A DNA stretch of 64,000 bases from Clostridia bacterium (GTDB lineage Bacteria > Bacillota > Clostridia > Oscillospirales > Acutalibacteraceae), in NCBI GenBank assembly GCA_017621885.1, contig JAGASD010000022.1, forward strand, positions 30,513 through 94,512, given 5' to 3'. Position 1 is the first letter of the stretch, and the number at the start of each line of letters is the position of its first letter. The notes under the pieces are model-generated. The model was not told the origin of the DNA and made no database searches. It worked only from the letters and a program-made list of their open reading frames with translations. A program made the translations under genes and the position numbers. Shown piece after piece: positions 7,961-16,203 of the stretch.

Positions 7961-10300
7961 TCAAAGTGAAGCAGATGTTTTTATCTTTTCGAAAAGACTT
8001 TCGAACCCAATCCCGGCTAACGAATCGCCGAGATAATTATCTGTTGCACCGCAAAGCTTACCGCAGATAAACTCAAGATATGCCTTACTTTCATCACCCT
8101 TCAGATTTTCAACAACAGGCGGTCCGAACACACCCAACGAACATGATTCGCCAAGCTTTTCGGGTATCATTTTAACAGTCACACCGTAAACAGTGCGTTT
8201 TGTAAACGCACAGCCACGTTCACATATTGAGCATACAACCTTTTTTTCTTCAAACGGTAGCGGAGGATTCTTAGCTGAAGGCGCTTTACTTACAAGTGCT
8301 CCCGTAGGGCAAACGCTTACGCACGCACCGCAGGAAATACATTTACTTTCATCCAGGGGCAAATCAAATGCACTTGTGGGAACAGTTCCGAAGCCTCTGC
8401 CGAAAAGCCCGAGATTTTCCGTTCCCGAAATCTCGCGGCACGCCCTTACACACCGGGCGCAAAGAATACATTTTGAATTATCGCGCACAATAAAGGGGTG
8501 ACTTTTATCCTTAGGATACTGACGGCTTTTACCCCTGAGCTTCAACGAAAGTGCATCATAATCTCTCATAAGCGGTAAGAGCTCGCAGGAATAAACCGCT
8601 GAGCAGCCGCATTCAAGGCAACGGGAAGCCTCCCTCATTGCCTCATCCTTTGTAAAGGTGAACGCCGCCTCACCAAAATTATTTTTTCTTTTTTCCGGAT
8701 CAACAAGACGTGTTTCACATCTTGATACCTCGGGTGTCCCGTCAAGAACCTGCGGATTAAAATTTTCATTTACCGAATATGCAGGTAATTCGGGCGGAAC
8801 GGCAACACCGTTCAGATAGCAATCTATTGAACGTGCCGCGTATTTACCGCCCGCAACGGCTCTTATAGCAATATCGGGACCCTTATTTATAACGTCACCT
8901 GCGGCAAAAACACCGTCAACCGACGTCATATAAGTTGTTTCATCAACGGCAATTGTTGATTTCTTAGTGAGCTCGACGCTATCAATATCGCTACCGACAA
9001 CACCCTGACCAATTGCGCTGATAAGGGTATCGCAAGGAAGAATTTCAACCTCACCTTCAATTGCAACAGGGCGTCTTCTGCCCGACGCATCAGGCTCACC
9101 CAACTGCATTTTCTGCAATCTTACACCTGTCAGCTTACCGTTTTCACTTAAAACCTCAATAGGTGAGCAAAGGAATTTAAACTCAACACCCTCCGCTTTT
9201 GCATCGCGTATTTCATCAGGCTCTGCAGGCATTTCTTTTTCTGTTCTTCTGTAAATGAGTGTAACCTTCTCAGCACCTGTGCGCACAGCAGTACGCACCG
9301 CATCAATGGCAGTATTACCGCCGCCTACAACACAAACGCTCTTGCCGAGGTCAACTTTCTCACCCTTTGCAACACGGTAAAGCATATCTATACCGCCCGT
9401 TACACCCGTGCAATTTTCGCCCTCGCAGCCGAGGCTCATTGAACGCCACGCGCCTATACCCACAAAAACCGCATCATATTCATTTTTCAGCGTTGCAACG
9501 GTGAAATCTCTGCCAAGCTTTTTACCGTATTCGATTTCAACCCCCATTGCAACGATGTTTTCAATTTCTTTATCAATCACGTTTTCGGGCAGTCTGTAAA
9601 AAGGGATACCGTATCTCAGCATACCGCCCGCTTTTTCTTCGCTCTCAAAGATTTTTACTTTGTAACCCTTAACGGCAAGGAAATATGCGCAGGAAAGACC
9701 GGCAGGACCGCTGCCCACAACAGCAATATTTTTACCGTTATACTCCGCACATTCGGGAATATAATCCTCATAAGAATCGGCGGCAAAGCGTTTGAGCGCA
9801 CAAATCGAAACTGCACCTTCAAGATGCTTTCTTCTGCATTTTTCTTCACAGGGGTGGGGACACACTCTGCCGATTGAAGCAGGTAAGGGGTTATCCTTCT
9901 TTATAAGCTCAAGTGCTTCCTTTTCTTTGCCGTTTGCAATAAGACCTACATATCCCTGAACGTCCTGATGTGTAGGACAAGCCATAAAGCAAGGCGCTTT
10001 ACAGTCTCCGTTATGGTCGGACATTATAAGCGAAAGTGAGGCTTTACGGCTTTTTTCAAGCTCGGGAGTGGTTGTTTTAACTGACATACCCTCTGTTACG
10101 GAAGTTGAGCAAGCCCTCAATGGCTTTCTTACACCCTCAACCTCCACAAGACAAAGTCCGCATCCGCCGTAGCTTTCAAGCTCCTTATTATGGCAAAGGT
10201 GGGGCAAATATATGCCGTTATCAAGAATATTATCAAGAAGTGTTTTTTCTGTATCTGCAGAATATTCTTTTCCGTTTATTGTTATGTTTACGACACTCAT
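7961..10300 (-). CDS. FAD/Fe-S oxidoreductase subunit, NfnB/GltD-like with NuoG-type N-terminus (Stn-type)
   Basis: A 779-residue soluble flavoprotein. In order: a [2Fe-2S] plant-type ferredoxin (C36, C47, C50, C64), a NuoG-type His-Cys cluster (H96, C100, C104, C108), a GltD-type cluster region (RVCPHPCEEKC, near 146-155), the FAD site GSGPAGLS at 196-203, a pyridine-nucleotide site (VVGGGNTAID, about 320), and two C-terminal [4Fe-4S] motifs (CILCARCVRAC, CISCGACVSVC, about 611-664), then CSICERGC. There is no H-cluster domain, so it is not a hydrogenase. With the NuoE- and NuoF-like partners it matches the plan of the electron-bifurcating Stn (Sporomusa-type Nfn) transhydrogenase, which links NADH, NADPH and ferredoxin. 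The stop/start overlap with the NuoF-like gene shows coupling. The Stn assignment is an inference from domain plan. Confidence 0.8.
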   Translation of the reverse strand: MSVVNITINGKEYSADTEKTLLDNILDNGIYLPHLCHNKELESYGGCGLCLVEVEGVRKPLRACSTSVTEGMSVKTTTPELEKSRKASLSLIMSDHNGDCKAPCFMACPTHQDVQGYVGLIANGKEKEALELIKKDNPLPASIGRVCPHPCEEKCRRKHLEGAVSICALKRFAADSYEDYIPECAEYNGKNIAVVGSGPAGLSCAYFLAVKGYKVKIFESEEKAGGMLRYGIPFYRLPENVIDKEIENIVAMGVEIEYGKKLGRDFTVATLKNEYDAVFVGIGAWRSMSLGCEGENCTGVTGGIDMLYRVAKGEKVDLGKSVCVVGGGNTAIDAVRTAVRTGAEKVTLIYRRTEKEMPAEPDEIRDAKAEGVEFKFLCSPIEVLSENGKLTGVRLQKMQLGEPDASGRRRPVAIEGEVEILPCDTLISAIGQGVVGSDIDSVELTKKSTIAVDETTYMTSVDGVFAAGDVINKGPDIAIRAVAGGKYAARSIDCYLNGVAVPPELPAYSVNENFNPQVLDGTPEVSRCETRLVDPEKRKNNFGEAAFTFTKDEAMREASRCLECGCSAVYSCELLPLMRDYDALSLKLRGKSRQYPKDKSHPFIVRDNSKCILCARCVRACREISGTENLGLFGRGFGTVPTSAFDLPLDESKCISCGACVSVCPTGALVSKAPSAKNPPLPFEEKKVVCSICERGCAFTKRTVYGVTVKMIPEKLGESCSLGVFGPPVVENLKGDESKAYLEFICGKLCGATDNYLGDSLAGIGFESLFEKIKTSASL

Positions 10301-12054
10301 TCCATACCCTCCCCGCTTAAAACTTCAATTGCACCGAATTTACAGGTGCTTATACACTCACCGCAACGGATACACTTCTGCGCATCAATTGTATAAGGTG
10401 ATTTTATCTGACCGCTGATTGCTTCAACGGGACATTTTTTGCTGCAAAGGGAACAACCTTTACACTTGTTTGCATCAATTTTATACTCAATAAGAGCAGT
10501 ACATTTTTTAGCAGGGCAACATTTCTCTTTAATGTGTGCTTCATATTCATTTCTGAAATATTTTATGGTTGTAAGCACGGGATTGGGTGCAGAGTTGCCG
10601 AGACCGCACAAAGCCCCCGTTTTAATGCTTTCGCCTAAATCAACGAGAGTTTCAATATCGCTCTCTTCGCCCTCACCTTTTACAATACGCTCAAGAATTT
10701 CAAGCATTCGTGTTGTACCGATACGGCAAGGCACACACTTACCGCAGCTTTCTTTACTTGTGAAATCCATAAAGAATTTTGCCATATCGACCATACAGGT
10801 TTTTTCGTCCATAACAATCATACCGCCCGAGCCCATAATTGCACCCGTTTTAGCAATATTTTCATAGTCAATGGGTGTATCAAGCATATCCTTAGGTATA
10901 CAACCGCCAGAAGGACCACCCATCTGCACAGCCTTTATCTCTGCATCTTCTTTGATGCCACCGCAAATATCAAAAACAATTTCATTTATTGTAAGACCCA
11001 TAGGAACCTCAACAAGACCGCCTCTTTTTACGCGACCTGCAAGAGCGAACACCTTTGTACCCTTGCTGCCGTCTGTCCCCATAGAAGCAAACGCTGCACC
11101 GCCGTTTTCAATAATCCAGCTCACATTTGCAAAGGTTTCTACGTTATTTATATTTGTAGGCTGTTTTCTGAATCCTTTTTGTGCAGGGAACGGTGGTTTT
11201 GTAACAGGCATACCTCTGTTACCGCCCAAAGAAGCAAGGAGGGCTGTTTCCTCACCGCAAACAAATGCACCTGCGCCCATCATTATTCTGAAATCGAAGC
11301 TAAAGCCGCTGTCAAAGATATTATCGCCCAAAATACCTTTTTCTCTCATTTGCTCAATAGCCATTTTGAGACGTTTAACCGCAAGGGGATATTCAGCTCT
11401 GACATAAATAATACCCGTGCTTGCACCTACGGCAATACCCGAAATCATCATACCCTCAAGAACCCTGTGGGGATCCCCTTCAAGGACAGCTCTGTCCATA
11501 AATGCACCGGGGTCACCCTCATCAGCATTGCACACGATATATTTTTCTTCAGCAACGGAATTACGTGCCGACTGCCATTTGATATACGTAGGAAAGCCCG
11601 CACCGCCTCTACCGCGCAAGCCTGATATTTTTATTTCTTCAATTATTTTTTCCGCACCCATACTGAGTGCTGTTTTAAGTGCGGTGTAGCCCCCATTTTC
11701 TATATAAGACTCAATATTTTCCGGGTCAATTTTACCGCATCCCGACAAAACGATTCGCTTCTGACCGTTAAGAAACGCCATTTCCTCGTCTGAAAGCCTG
11801 TTATTTAAAGGAAGCTCGCCTTTTTTCACACTCTCTGCAAGTTCAATTGCAGTTGTTTCGTTAAGTCTGCCGTAAAGGAAGCTCTCACCCGAATCAGTAA
11901 CAACCTCAACAATCGGCTCTGCAAAGCAAAGTCCGTTACAGCCTACTTTTTCAACAATATAATCTGTACCCTCAAAAGCCTTTTCAAGACCCTTGAGCAC
12001 CGTTTGGGCTCCGGACGCTATACCGCAAGAGCCGTAACCGAGAAGAAATCTCAT
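10297..12054 (-). CDS. NuoF-like NADH dehydrogenase subunit with C-terminal ferredoxin domain
   Basis: A 585-residue homologue of NuoF/HydB/HndC, the NADH- and FMN-binding subunit. Residues 1-75 form a thioredoxin-like [2Fe-2S] domain (C10, C39, C43 visible). GLRGRGGAGFP at 145-155 and NADEGDPGAF mark the FMN/NADH site. ESCGKCVPCRIGT near 455 supplies the N3-type [4Fe-4S] cluster. The C-terminus adds two ferredoxin motifs, CKGCSLCSKKC and CIRCGECISTC. In bifurcating enzymes this subunit takes electrons from, or gives them to, NADH. It overlaps both neighbours by four bases, so the three genes are translationally coupled in equimolar fashion. The FeFe-hydrogenase catalytic subunit usual in HydABC is absent and is replaced by the FAD protein downstream. 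Confidence 0.88.
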   Translation of the reverse strand: MRFLLGYGSCGIASGAQTVLKGLEKAFEGTDYIVEKVGCNGLCFAEPIVEVVTDSGESFLYGRLNETTAIELAESVKKGELPLNNRLSDEEMAFLNGQKRIVLSGCGKIDPENIESYIENGGYTALKTALSMGAEKIIEEIKISGLRGRGGAGFPTYIKWQSARNSVAEEKYIVCNADEGDPGAFMDRAVLEGDPHRVLEGMMISGIAVGASTGIIYVRAEYPLAVKRLKMAIEQMREKGILGDNIFDSGFSFDFRIMMGAGAFVCGEETALLASLGGNRGMPVTKPPFPAQKGFRKQPTNINNVETFANVSWIIENGGAAFASMGTDGSKGTKVFALAGRVKRGGLVEVPMGLTINEIVFDICGGIKEDAEIKAVQMGGPSGGCIPKDMLDTPIDYENIAKTGAIMGSGGMIVMDEKTCMVDMAKFFMDFTSKESCGKCVPCRIGTTRMLEILERIVKGEGEESDIETLVDLGESIKTGALCGLGNSAPNPVLTTIKYFRNEYEAHIKEKCCPAKKCTALIEYKIDANKCKGCSLCSKKCPVEAISGQIKSPYTIDAQKCIRCGECISTCKFGAIEVLSGEGME

Positions 12055-12527
12055 TTACCTTCCTCCTCTTTAATTGAATTTATAACAGATATAACCTTAT
12101 CCTGCGTAAGATTACCGTAAACAGTATCGTTTATCATCATTGCAGGGGAGATACTGCAGCAACCGAGACACGCAACCTCTTCCCAAGAAAAAAGTCCGTC
12201 GTCTGTAACATCACCGGCATCAATGCCGAGCACGCGCTTAACCGTATCACCCATACGCTCCGAGCCGTTAACGTGACACGCTGTACCCATACAAACCATT
12301 ATTCGATATTTACCCACCGGTTTAAGTCTGAAGCCTGCATAAAAGGATGCAACACCCATAATCCTACCGGATGCAACACCTGTTTTTTCGGTAATATATT
12401 CAACGGCTTCCCGAGAAATATAACCCAAAAAGCCTTGAACATCCTGAAGAATTGCAATAAGACTCTCTTCGGGGTTATCATATTTCAGTAAAACCGCATC
12501 TATTTTGTTTTTTAATTCACTAATCAT
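12051..12527 (-). CDS. NuoE-like [2Fe-2S] thioredoxin-fold subunit
   Basis: A 158-residue NuoE/HydC/HndA-type subunit and first gene of the operon. It carries the expected four cysteines for one [2Fe-2S] cluster: C79 and C84 (CMGTAC) and C120 and C124 (CLGCC). The N-terminal helical bundle (ILQDVQGFLGYIS) is typical of the family. It forms the electron relay to the NuoF-like subunit. The ATG at 12527 is preceded by GAAGGCG. A 17-base-spaced promoter lies 35 bases upstream. The enzyme is cytoplasmic; no membrane arm genes are present, so this is a soluble complex and not complex I. Confidence 0.9.
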   Translation of the reverse strand: MISELKNKIDAVLLKYDNPEESLIAILQDVQGFLGYISREAVEYITEKTGVASGRIMGVASFYAGFRLKPVGKYRIMVCMGTACHVNGSERMGDTVKRVLGIDAGDVTDDGLFSWEEVACLGCCSISPAMMINDTVYGNLTQDKVISVINSIKEEEGK

Positions 12528-12561
12528 TTTGTTACGCCTTCTTTAAAAACTTATAGAGTAG

Positions 12562-12590
12562 ATTTTACACCACATAAACAATTCTTGCAA
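12562..12590 (-). promoter_or_regulatory. sigma-A promoter of the NuoEF/FAD operon
   Basis: On the minus strand TTGCAA (12585-12590), 17 bases, TAAAAT (12562-12567). It is back to back with the promoter of the HAD phosphatase gene. Confidence 0.65.
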
Positions 12591-12632
12591 TAGTAAATTT
12601 AAGCAAAAATACAAATATATTAAAAACTTGTG

Positions 12633-12661
12633 TTTACAATTCTCTTTTCTCATTGTAAAAT
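12633..12661 (+). promoter_or_regulatory. sigma-A promoter of the HAD phosphatase gene
   Basis: TTTACA, 17 bases, TAAAAT. It lies downstream of an in-frame ATG at 12630, so translation must begin at 12678. Confidence 0.7.
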
Positions 12662-12677
12662 AATATCGGTGATTATA

Positions 12678-13319
12678 ATGAAAGAATACAACTACTATCT
12701 TTTTGACTTTGACGGCACACTTTGTGATACAACGGAGGGTATTTTTAACTCCGTAATTTATTCTTTAAAATGCTTCGGTATAACTGAAAACGATATGGAA
12801 AAGCTGCGTTTTTTTGTTGGGCCTCCCCTTTTTGAATCATACAAAACACTTTACAACGTAAGTGATGATGATGCAAAATGGCTTATTGAAAAATACCGTG
12901 AGCGTTACAGAAAAAAAGCGGCGGAGGAATCCTCGGTTTATCCTGGTGTGATAACGCTTCTTGCTGAACTAAAGAAAAAAGGCAAAAAAATAGCAATTGC
13001 ATCATCAAAGCCTGAATTTTTTGTTAATGAAATTTCAAAGCATCACAATATAGATATATACTATGATTTTGTTTCGGCAGAAAGCTTCAAAAACAACCAT
13101 TCAAGTAAAAAAGAGCTTATTGAAAGCTGCCTTGAATTTTTCGGTAATCCACCCAAAGAAGATGTTTTAATGATTGGTGACCGTTTTTATGACATTGACG
13201 GTGCAACTGCCGCAGGGTTAGACAGCGCAGGTGCGGTTTACGGCTTTGGCACGGAAGAAGAGCTGACAAAAGCCGGTGCTACACACATTCTTTATAAACC
13301 TTGTGATTTATTAAAATGA
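12678..13319 (+). CDS. HAD-superfamily phosphatase, phosphoglycolate-phosphatase-like
   Basis: A 213-residue haloacid-dehalogenase-type hydrolase. Motif I is DFDGTLCDT (nucleophile and general-acid aspartates), motif II IASSK, motif III a lysine near SSKKELIE, and motif IV MIGDRFYDIDGA. A helical cap between motifs I and II (EGIFNSVIYSLKCFG) gives the C1-cap layout of Gph and PgmB. It probably acts on a small phosphorylated metabolite in the cytoplasm; the substrate cannot be read from sequence. The start at 12678 is fixed by the promoter position. The gene stands alone between a divergent operon and a bidirectional terminator. Confidence 0.85.
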   Translation: MKEYNYYLFDFDGTLCDTTEGIFNSVIYSLKCFGITENDMEKLRFFVGPPLFESYKTLYNVSDDDAKWLIEKYRERYRKKAAEESSVYPGVITLLAELKKKGKKIAIASSKPEFFVNEISKHHNIDIYYDFVSAESFKNNHSSKKELIESCLEFFGNPPKEDVLMIGDRFYDIDGATAAGLDSAGAVYGFGTEEELTKAGATHILYKPCDLLK

Positions 13320-13329
13320 TAATAAAAAG

Positions 13330-13367
13330 AACAACTGTTTATCCGGATTTAAGGATAAACAGTTGTT
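13330..13367. terminator. Bidirectional terminator
   Basis: A perfect 15-bp stem (AACAACTGTTTATCC with its complement). It is followed by TTGTTTTTT on the plus strand and by a T-rich tract on the minus strand, and so serves both convergent genes. Confidence 0.9.
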
Positions 13368-13374
13368 TTGTTTT

Positions 13375-14511
13375 TTACGGATTGCATACTTTACATTTCG
13401 AATAGCCCTGATCGAGCAAATCCTGTATTGAACCGCTGTATTCTTGTTTGTTTGCTTCGTTCATTGATTTTGCCGAAGAGCAACCCGGCTTATGGATTTT
13501 CTTTGTGTTAGTGTTAAGCAGATATGTACCGCTCGGGGTATTCTGTGAAGAAGCTGAATTATCCGACCCGTTATTACCGTTACCCACGGGCTTTCCGATT
13601 GCGGGCTTTATTCCGTCATCAAATTCTTCACTTTCGCCGTTTGCATAATTGATACGGACACCCGGTTGATTGTTGTAGCAATACACGTTAAAGCATATAC
13701 CGTCACCATTATCTTCAACAGAAAGCGCTTCCATCTGCACACCGCGTGCAACAAGCTCTTTACCGCTATATACGGGAGTAACTCTGTAAAGAACGTGGTT
13801 GCCCGTTTCTTTTATATAGTCAGCAATCATATTTTCAAAAGGCAACATACCGTCAACGTTCATATAACGTGTGCCTGTTATAAGGTTTCTTTCGTTTGCA
13901 TTTTCACCCGAAAGCTGAAAGCCTATAAGGTGGCATCTGTTATATAAATATTTACCGTCAACGCAGTCATACTTAACTGTTTTCCAACCGCTGGGCTTAA
14001 CCTGACCGATTTCACCGCGCTCCTCTGTAGGCATGGTCTCCTTACCGAGGCAAGCCTCAGCAACACCGCATCTTCCGAGGTTATCAAGGGGCGCATATTT
14101 TTCATAATATTTTTTACCGCCGTTACCTCCGGGGAAGCTCGGGGTATTGTTGTTAAGGGCATAATACGGCTTACCTGAATATTCGGGGATATCCGAAAGC
14201 TTTAAAACAAATTCTCCTGCACTGTTGGGTGAAGAAGGAGTTTCGGGAACACCTGCCACCCCGCTCTTACCCGTGGTCTCTTCCGAGCCGTTCTGAATAT
14301 TGTTTGCAGGATTTCCTGAAGAAGACTCTGACGGGCCGTAGTCCTCACCGTCACTCTGCTCACCATTGGGAACAACAAGAGCACCGTCCGCAACGGTTGT
14401 TTCAACATTTTCTCGCAATACAAGGTTTTCACTCAGAACCATACCGCCTGCAAAAACCGCTATAACTGCAACAACAGCGATTATAATTCCGATTATTTTT
14501 TTGTTTTTCAT
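13375..14511 (-). CDS. Secreted DNA/RNA non-specific endonuclease, EndA-like
   Basis: A 378-residue exported nuclease of the beta-beta-alpha metal family that includes EndA and streptococcal DNases. Residues 7-25 form one hydrophobic segment (signal or anchor). A low-complexity Ser/Glu/Gly linker follows to about 95. The catalytic core contains YNRCHLIGFQLSGENANERN, with RCH in place of the common RGH and the metal-ligand Asn in ERNLITGTRYMN. The last 45 residues have the KIHKPGC...CKVCNP pattern (H, C, C, C), an Ada-like zinc-binding module often attached to clostridial surface nucleases. Likely roles are extracellular DNA degradation or uptake. The start codon overlaps the stop of the upstream gene. 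Confidence 0.85.
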   Translation of the reverse strand: MKNKKIIGIIIAVVAVIAVFAGGMVLSENLVLRENVETTVADGALVVPNGEQSDGEDYGPSESSSGNPANNIQNGSEETTGKSGVAGVPETPSSPNSAGEFVLKLSDIPEYSGKPYYALNNNTPSFPGGNGGKKYYEKYAPLDNLGRCGVAEACLGKETMPTEERGEIGQVKPSGWKTVKYDCVDGKYLYNRCHLIGFQLSGENANERNLITGTRYMNVDGMLPFENMIADYIKETGNHVLYRVTPVYSGKELVARGVQMEALSVEDNGDGICFNVYCYNNQPGVRINYANGESEEFDDGIKPAIGKPVGNGNNGSDNSASSQNTPSGTYLLNTNTKKIHKPGCSSAKSMNEANKQEYSGSIQDLLDQGYSKCKVCNP

Positions 14512-14906
14512 TATACCACCCTTTTATAAACCTCTTTTGTTATTTTTTCGTGGGAAAAGCCTTCAAGCTCAGTTTGCTCCGTAAGAAAATACTTAGAAAA
14601 ATCAATATCGCAATAAAAATCCGACGGATAAACTCTGTTCCATTTGTAAACAATTACTTCATCTGCATCGCATTGTGAAACTGCTTGATTTTCAACAAAG
14701 CAAATATTACCGTTTAAAAGAAAATCCTCCGAAACGCAAACATCATCTCTGAAATTTTCAAACAGAATCTGTGAAAACGGGGATATATAAAGCTTTTCTC
14801 CCTCAAGATTTTTAACAATATCTTCACAGACAACTCTGTCACGGCTTTGCCTTCTGTTATTAAAAAGCATACCGCTGTTGTCATCAAGGCACACAATTAT
14901 TTTCAT
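14511..14906 (-). CDS. Small conserved clostridial protein coupled to the nuclease gene
   Basis: A 131-residue cytoplasmic protein beginning MKIIVCLDDNSGMLFNNRRQ at 14906, after GAAGGTGA; a longer reading from 14942 lacks a ribosome site. Proteins starting MKxIVCLDDNxGMxFNxRRQS are common in Clostridia and are often labelled ribonuclease Z, but none of the metallo-beta-lactamase motifs of that enzyme are visible here, so I do not use the name. It shares one base (TAATG) with the nuclease start, so the two are co-translated. A role tied to the nuclease, for example regulation or protection, is possible but unproven. Confidence 0.75.
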   Translation of the reverse strand: MKIIVCLDDNSGMLFNNRRQSRDRVVCEDIVKNLEGEKLYISPFSQILFENFRDDVCVSEDFLLNGNICFVENQAVSQCDADEVIVYKWNRVYPSDFYCDIDFSKYFLTEQTELEGFSHEKITKEVYKRVV

Positions 14907-14949
14907 AAAATCACCTTCAAAAATATTATAGCAAATCCACATAAAAAAA

Positions 14950-14971
14950 GAAAGCGATTTTCACCGCTTTC
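14950..14971 (-). terminator. Terminator of the hyd operon
   Basis: GAAAGCG/CGCTTTC stem followed on the minus strand by seven T. It lies just past the hydF stop codon. Confidence 0.85.
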
Positions 14972-14979
14972 CGAAAATT

Positions 14980-16179
14980 TTATATTTTTTCATAATATTG
15001 AGGGAACACTTCAAGACTTCTTTTTAAAATCCCGTGCATCTGTGCAATAGCAACACCGTAATTCACAACGGGTACGCCCTGCTCTTTTGCACATAAAAGC
15101 CTATACTTCATTTCTTTTTCATTAAGCATACACCCACCGCAATGTACAACAAGTGAAATTTCTGATAAATCCTCGGGGAATTCACCACCCGAGGTAAATA
15201 CAAACTCAGGCTCACTTTTTGTATAATTCTTTATCCAACCGGGTATTTTAACCGTTCCTATATCATTACATTGTCTGTGATGGGTACAACCCTCGCTTAT
15301 GAGAATCTTATCCCCGTCTTTTATACTGTTAAGCTTCGCCGCACCGTCAACAAGAGCATCTAAATCACCCTTATAACGAGCCATAAGTATCGAAAAAGAG
15401 GTTAAAAGCAAATCATCGGGAACAATTTTTGAAACAGCACCGAAGGCCTGCGAATCTGTAATAACAAGCTTAGGCTTCTTACTCAAATTATAAAGTGTAC
15501 TTTTAAGCTCATTCACCTGACAACAAACAACAGTACAGTTCTTATCAAGAACATCCCTTATTGTCATTTGCTGCGGTAAAATAAGCCTTCCCTTTGGTGC
15601 AGATTCATCAATGGGAATAACAAGCACAACGGTATCACCCGCATCAAGCAAATCGGAAACAATATACTTTTCTTTGGTATCATCCTTTAAAAGTGATGCC
15701 ATTTTTTCTTTTAGCTCATTTATATTTTCATTTTTCAGTGCACTGACGAATATTTCATTTTCTTTTGTAGCTGGAACTTCTGCAAGCAAATCGCTTTTGT
15801 TGTATACCACAATATAAGGAATACTGCGTTTTTCGAAAACGGAAATCAACTCCTCATCCGCTTGTTGCTTGCCCCTTAAAGCATCCACAACAAGAACCGC
15901 AATGTTGGTTTTATTAAGTATTCCGTAGGTTTTTTCCACTCTTTTTTCACCAAGAGCGCCCTCATCGTCAATACCCGGAGTATCAATTACTACAACGGGA
16001 CCCAGTGGCAGGATTTCCATCGCCTTTTTAACGGGGTCGGTTGTTGTACCCTTAACCTCGGAAACAACAGCAAGCTCCTGCCCCGTCACCGCATTAACTA
16101 CGCTTGATTTACCTGCATTGCGAAGACCGAAAAAACCGATATGCACACGTTCCGCGCTGACAACGCCGTTCAAGCTCAT
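14980..16179 (-). CDS. hydF: [FeFe]-hydrogenase maturation GTPase HydF
   Basis: HydF is the scaffold on which the 2Fe subcluster of the H-cluster is assembled before delivery to apo-hydrogenase. The 399 residues show a GTPase domain with P-loop GLRNAGKSS (about 14-22), G3 DTPGIDD and G4 NKSD. The C-terminal cluster-binding domain has the CxH...HCxxC signature in CTHHRQC and HCGGC. It is the last gene of the regulator-hydE-hydG-hydF operon, with 24 bases between it and hydG. No hydrogenase structural gene lies in the window, so the target enzyme must be encoded elsewhere. Confidence 0.96.
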   Translation of the reverse strand: MSLNGVVSAERVHIGFFGLRNAGKSSVVNAVTGQELAVVSEVKGTTTDPVKKAMEILPLGPVVVIDTPGIDDEGALGEKRVEKTYGILNKTNIAVLVVDALRGKQQADEELISVFEKRSIPYIVVYNKSDLLAEVPATKENEIFVSALKNENINELKEKMASLLKDDTKEKYIVSDLLDAGDTVVLVIPIDESAPKGRLILPQQMTIRDVLDKNCTVVCCQVNELKSTLYNLSKKPKLVITDSQAFGAVSKIVPDDLLLTSFSILMARYKGDLDALVDGAAKLNSIKDGDKILISEGCTHHRQCNDIGTVKIPGWIKNYTKSEPEFVFTSGGEFPEDLSEISLVVHCGGCMLNEKEMKYRLLCAKEQGVPVVNYGVAIAQMHGILKRSLEVFPQYYEKI

Positions 16180-16203
16180 TTTCTCACATCCTTTCGAAGT
16201 AAA

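Noticed and set aside
7961-10300. [FeFe]-hydrogenase large subunit
   Set aside because: The H-cluster cysteine motifs are missing; the centre is instead a GltD-type FAD domain.
10439-11689. Several open frames of 90-178 codons on the plus strand
   Set aside because: All are antisense to the NuoF-like gene, which has full motif support; no starts with ribosome sites.
14511-14906. Ribonuclease Z
   Set aside because: The protein is too short and has no HxHxDH metal motif.
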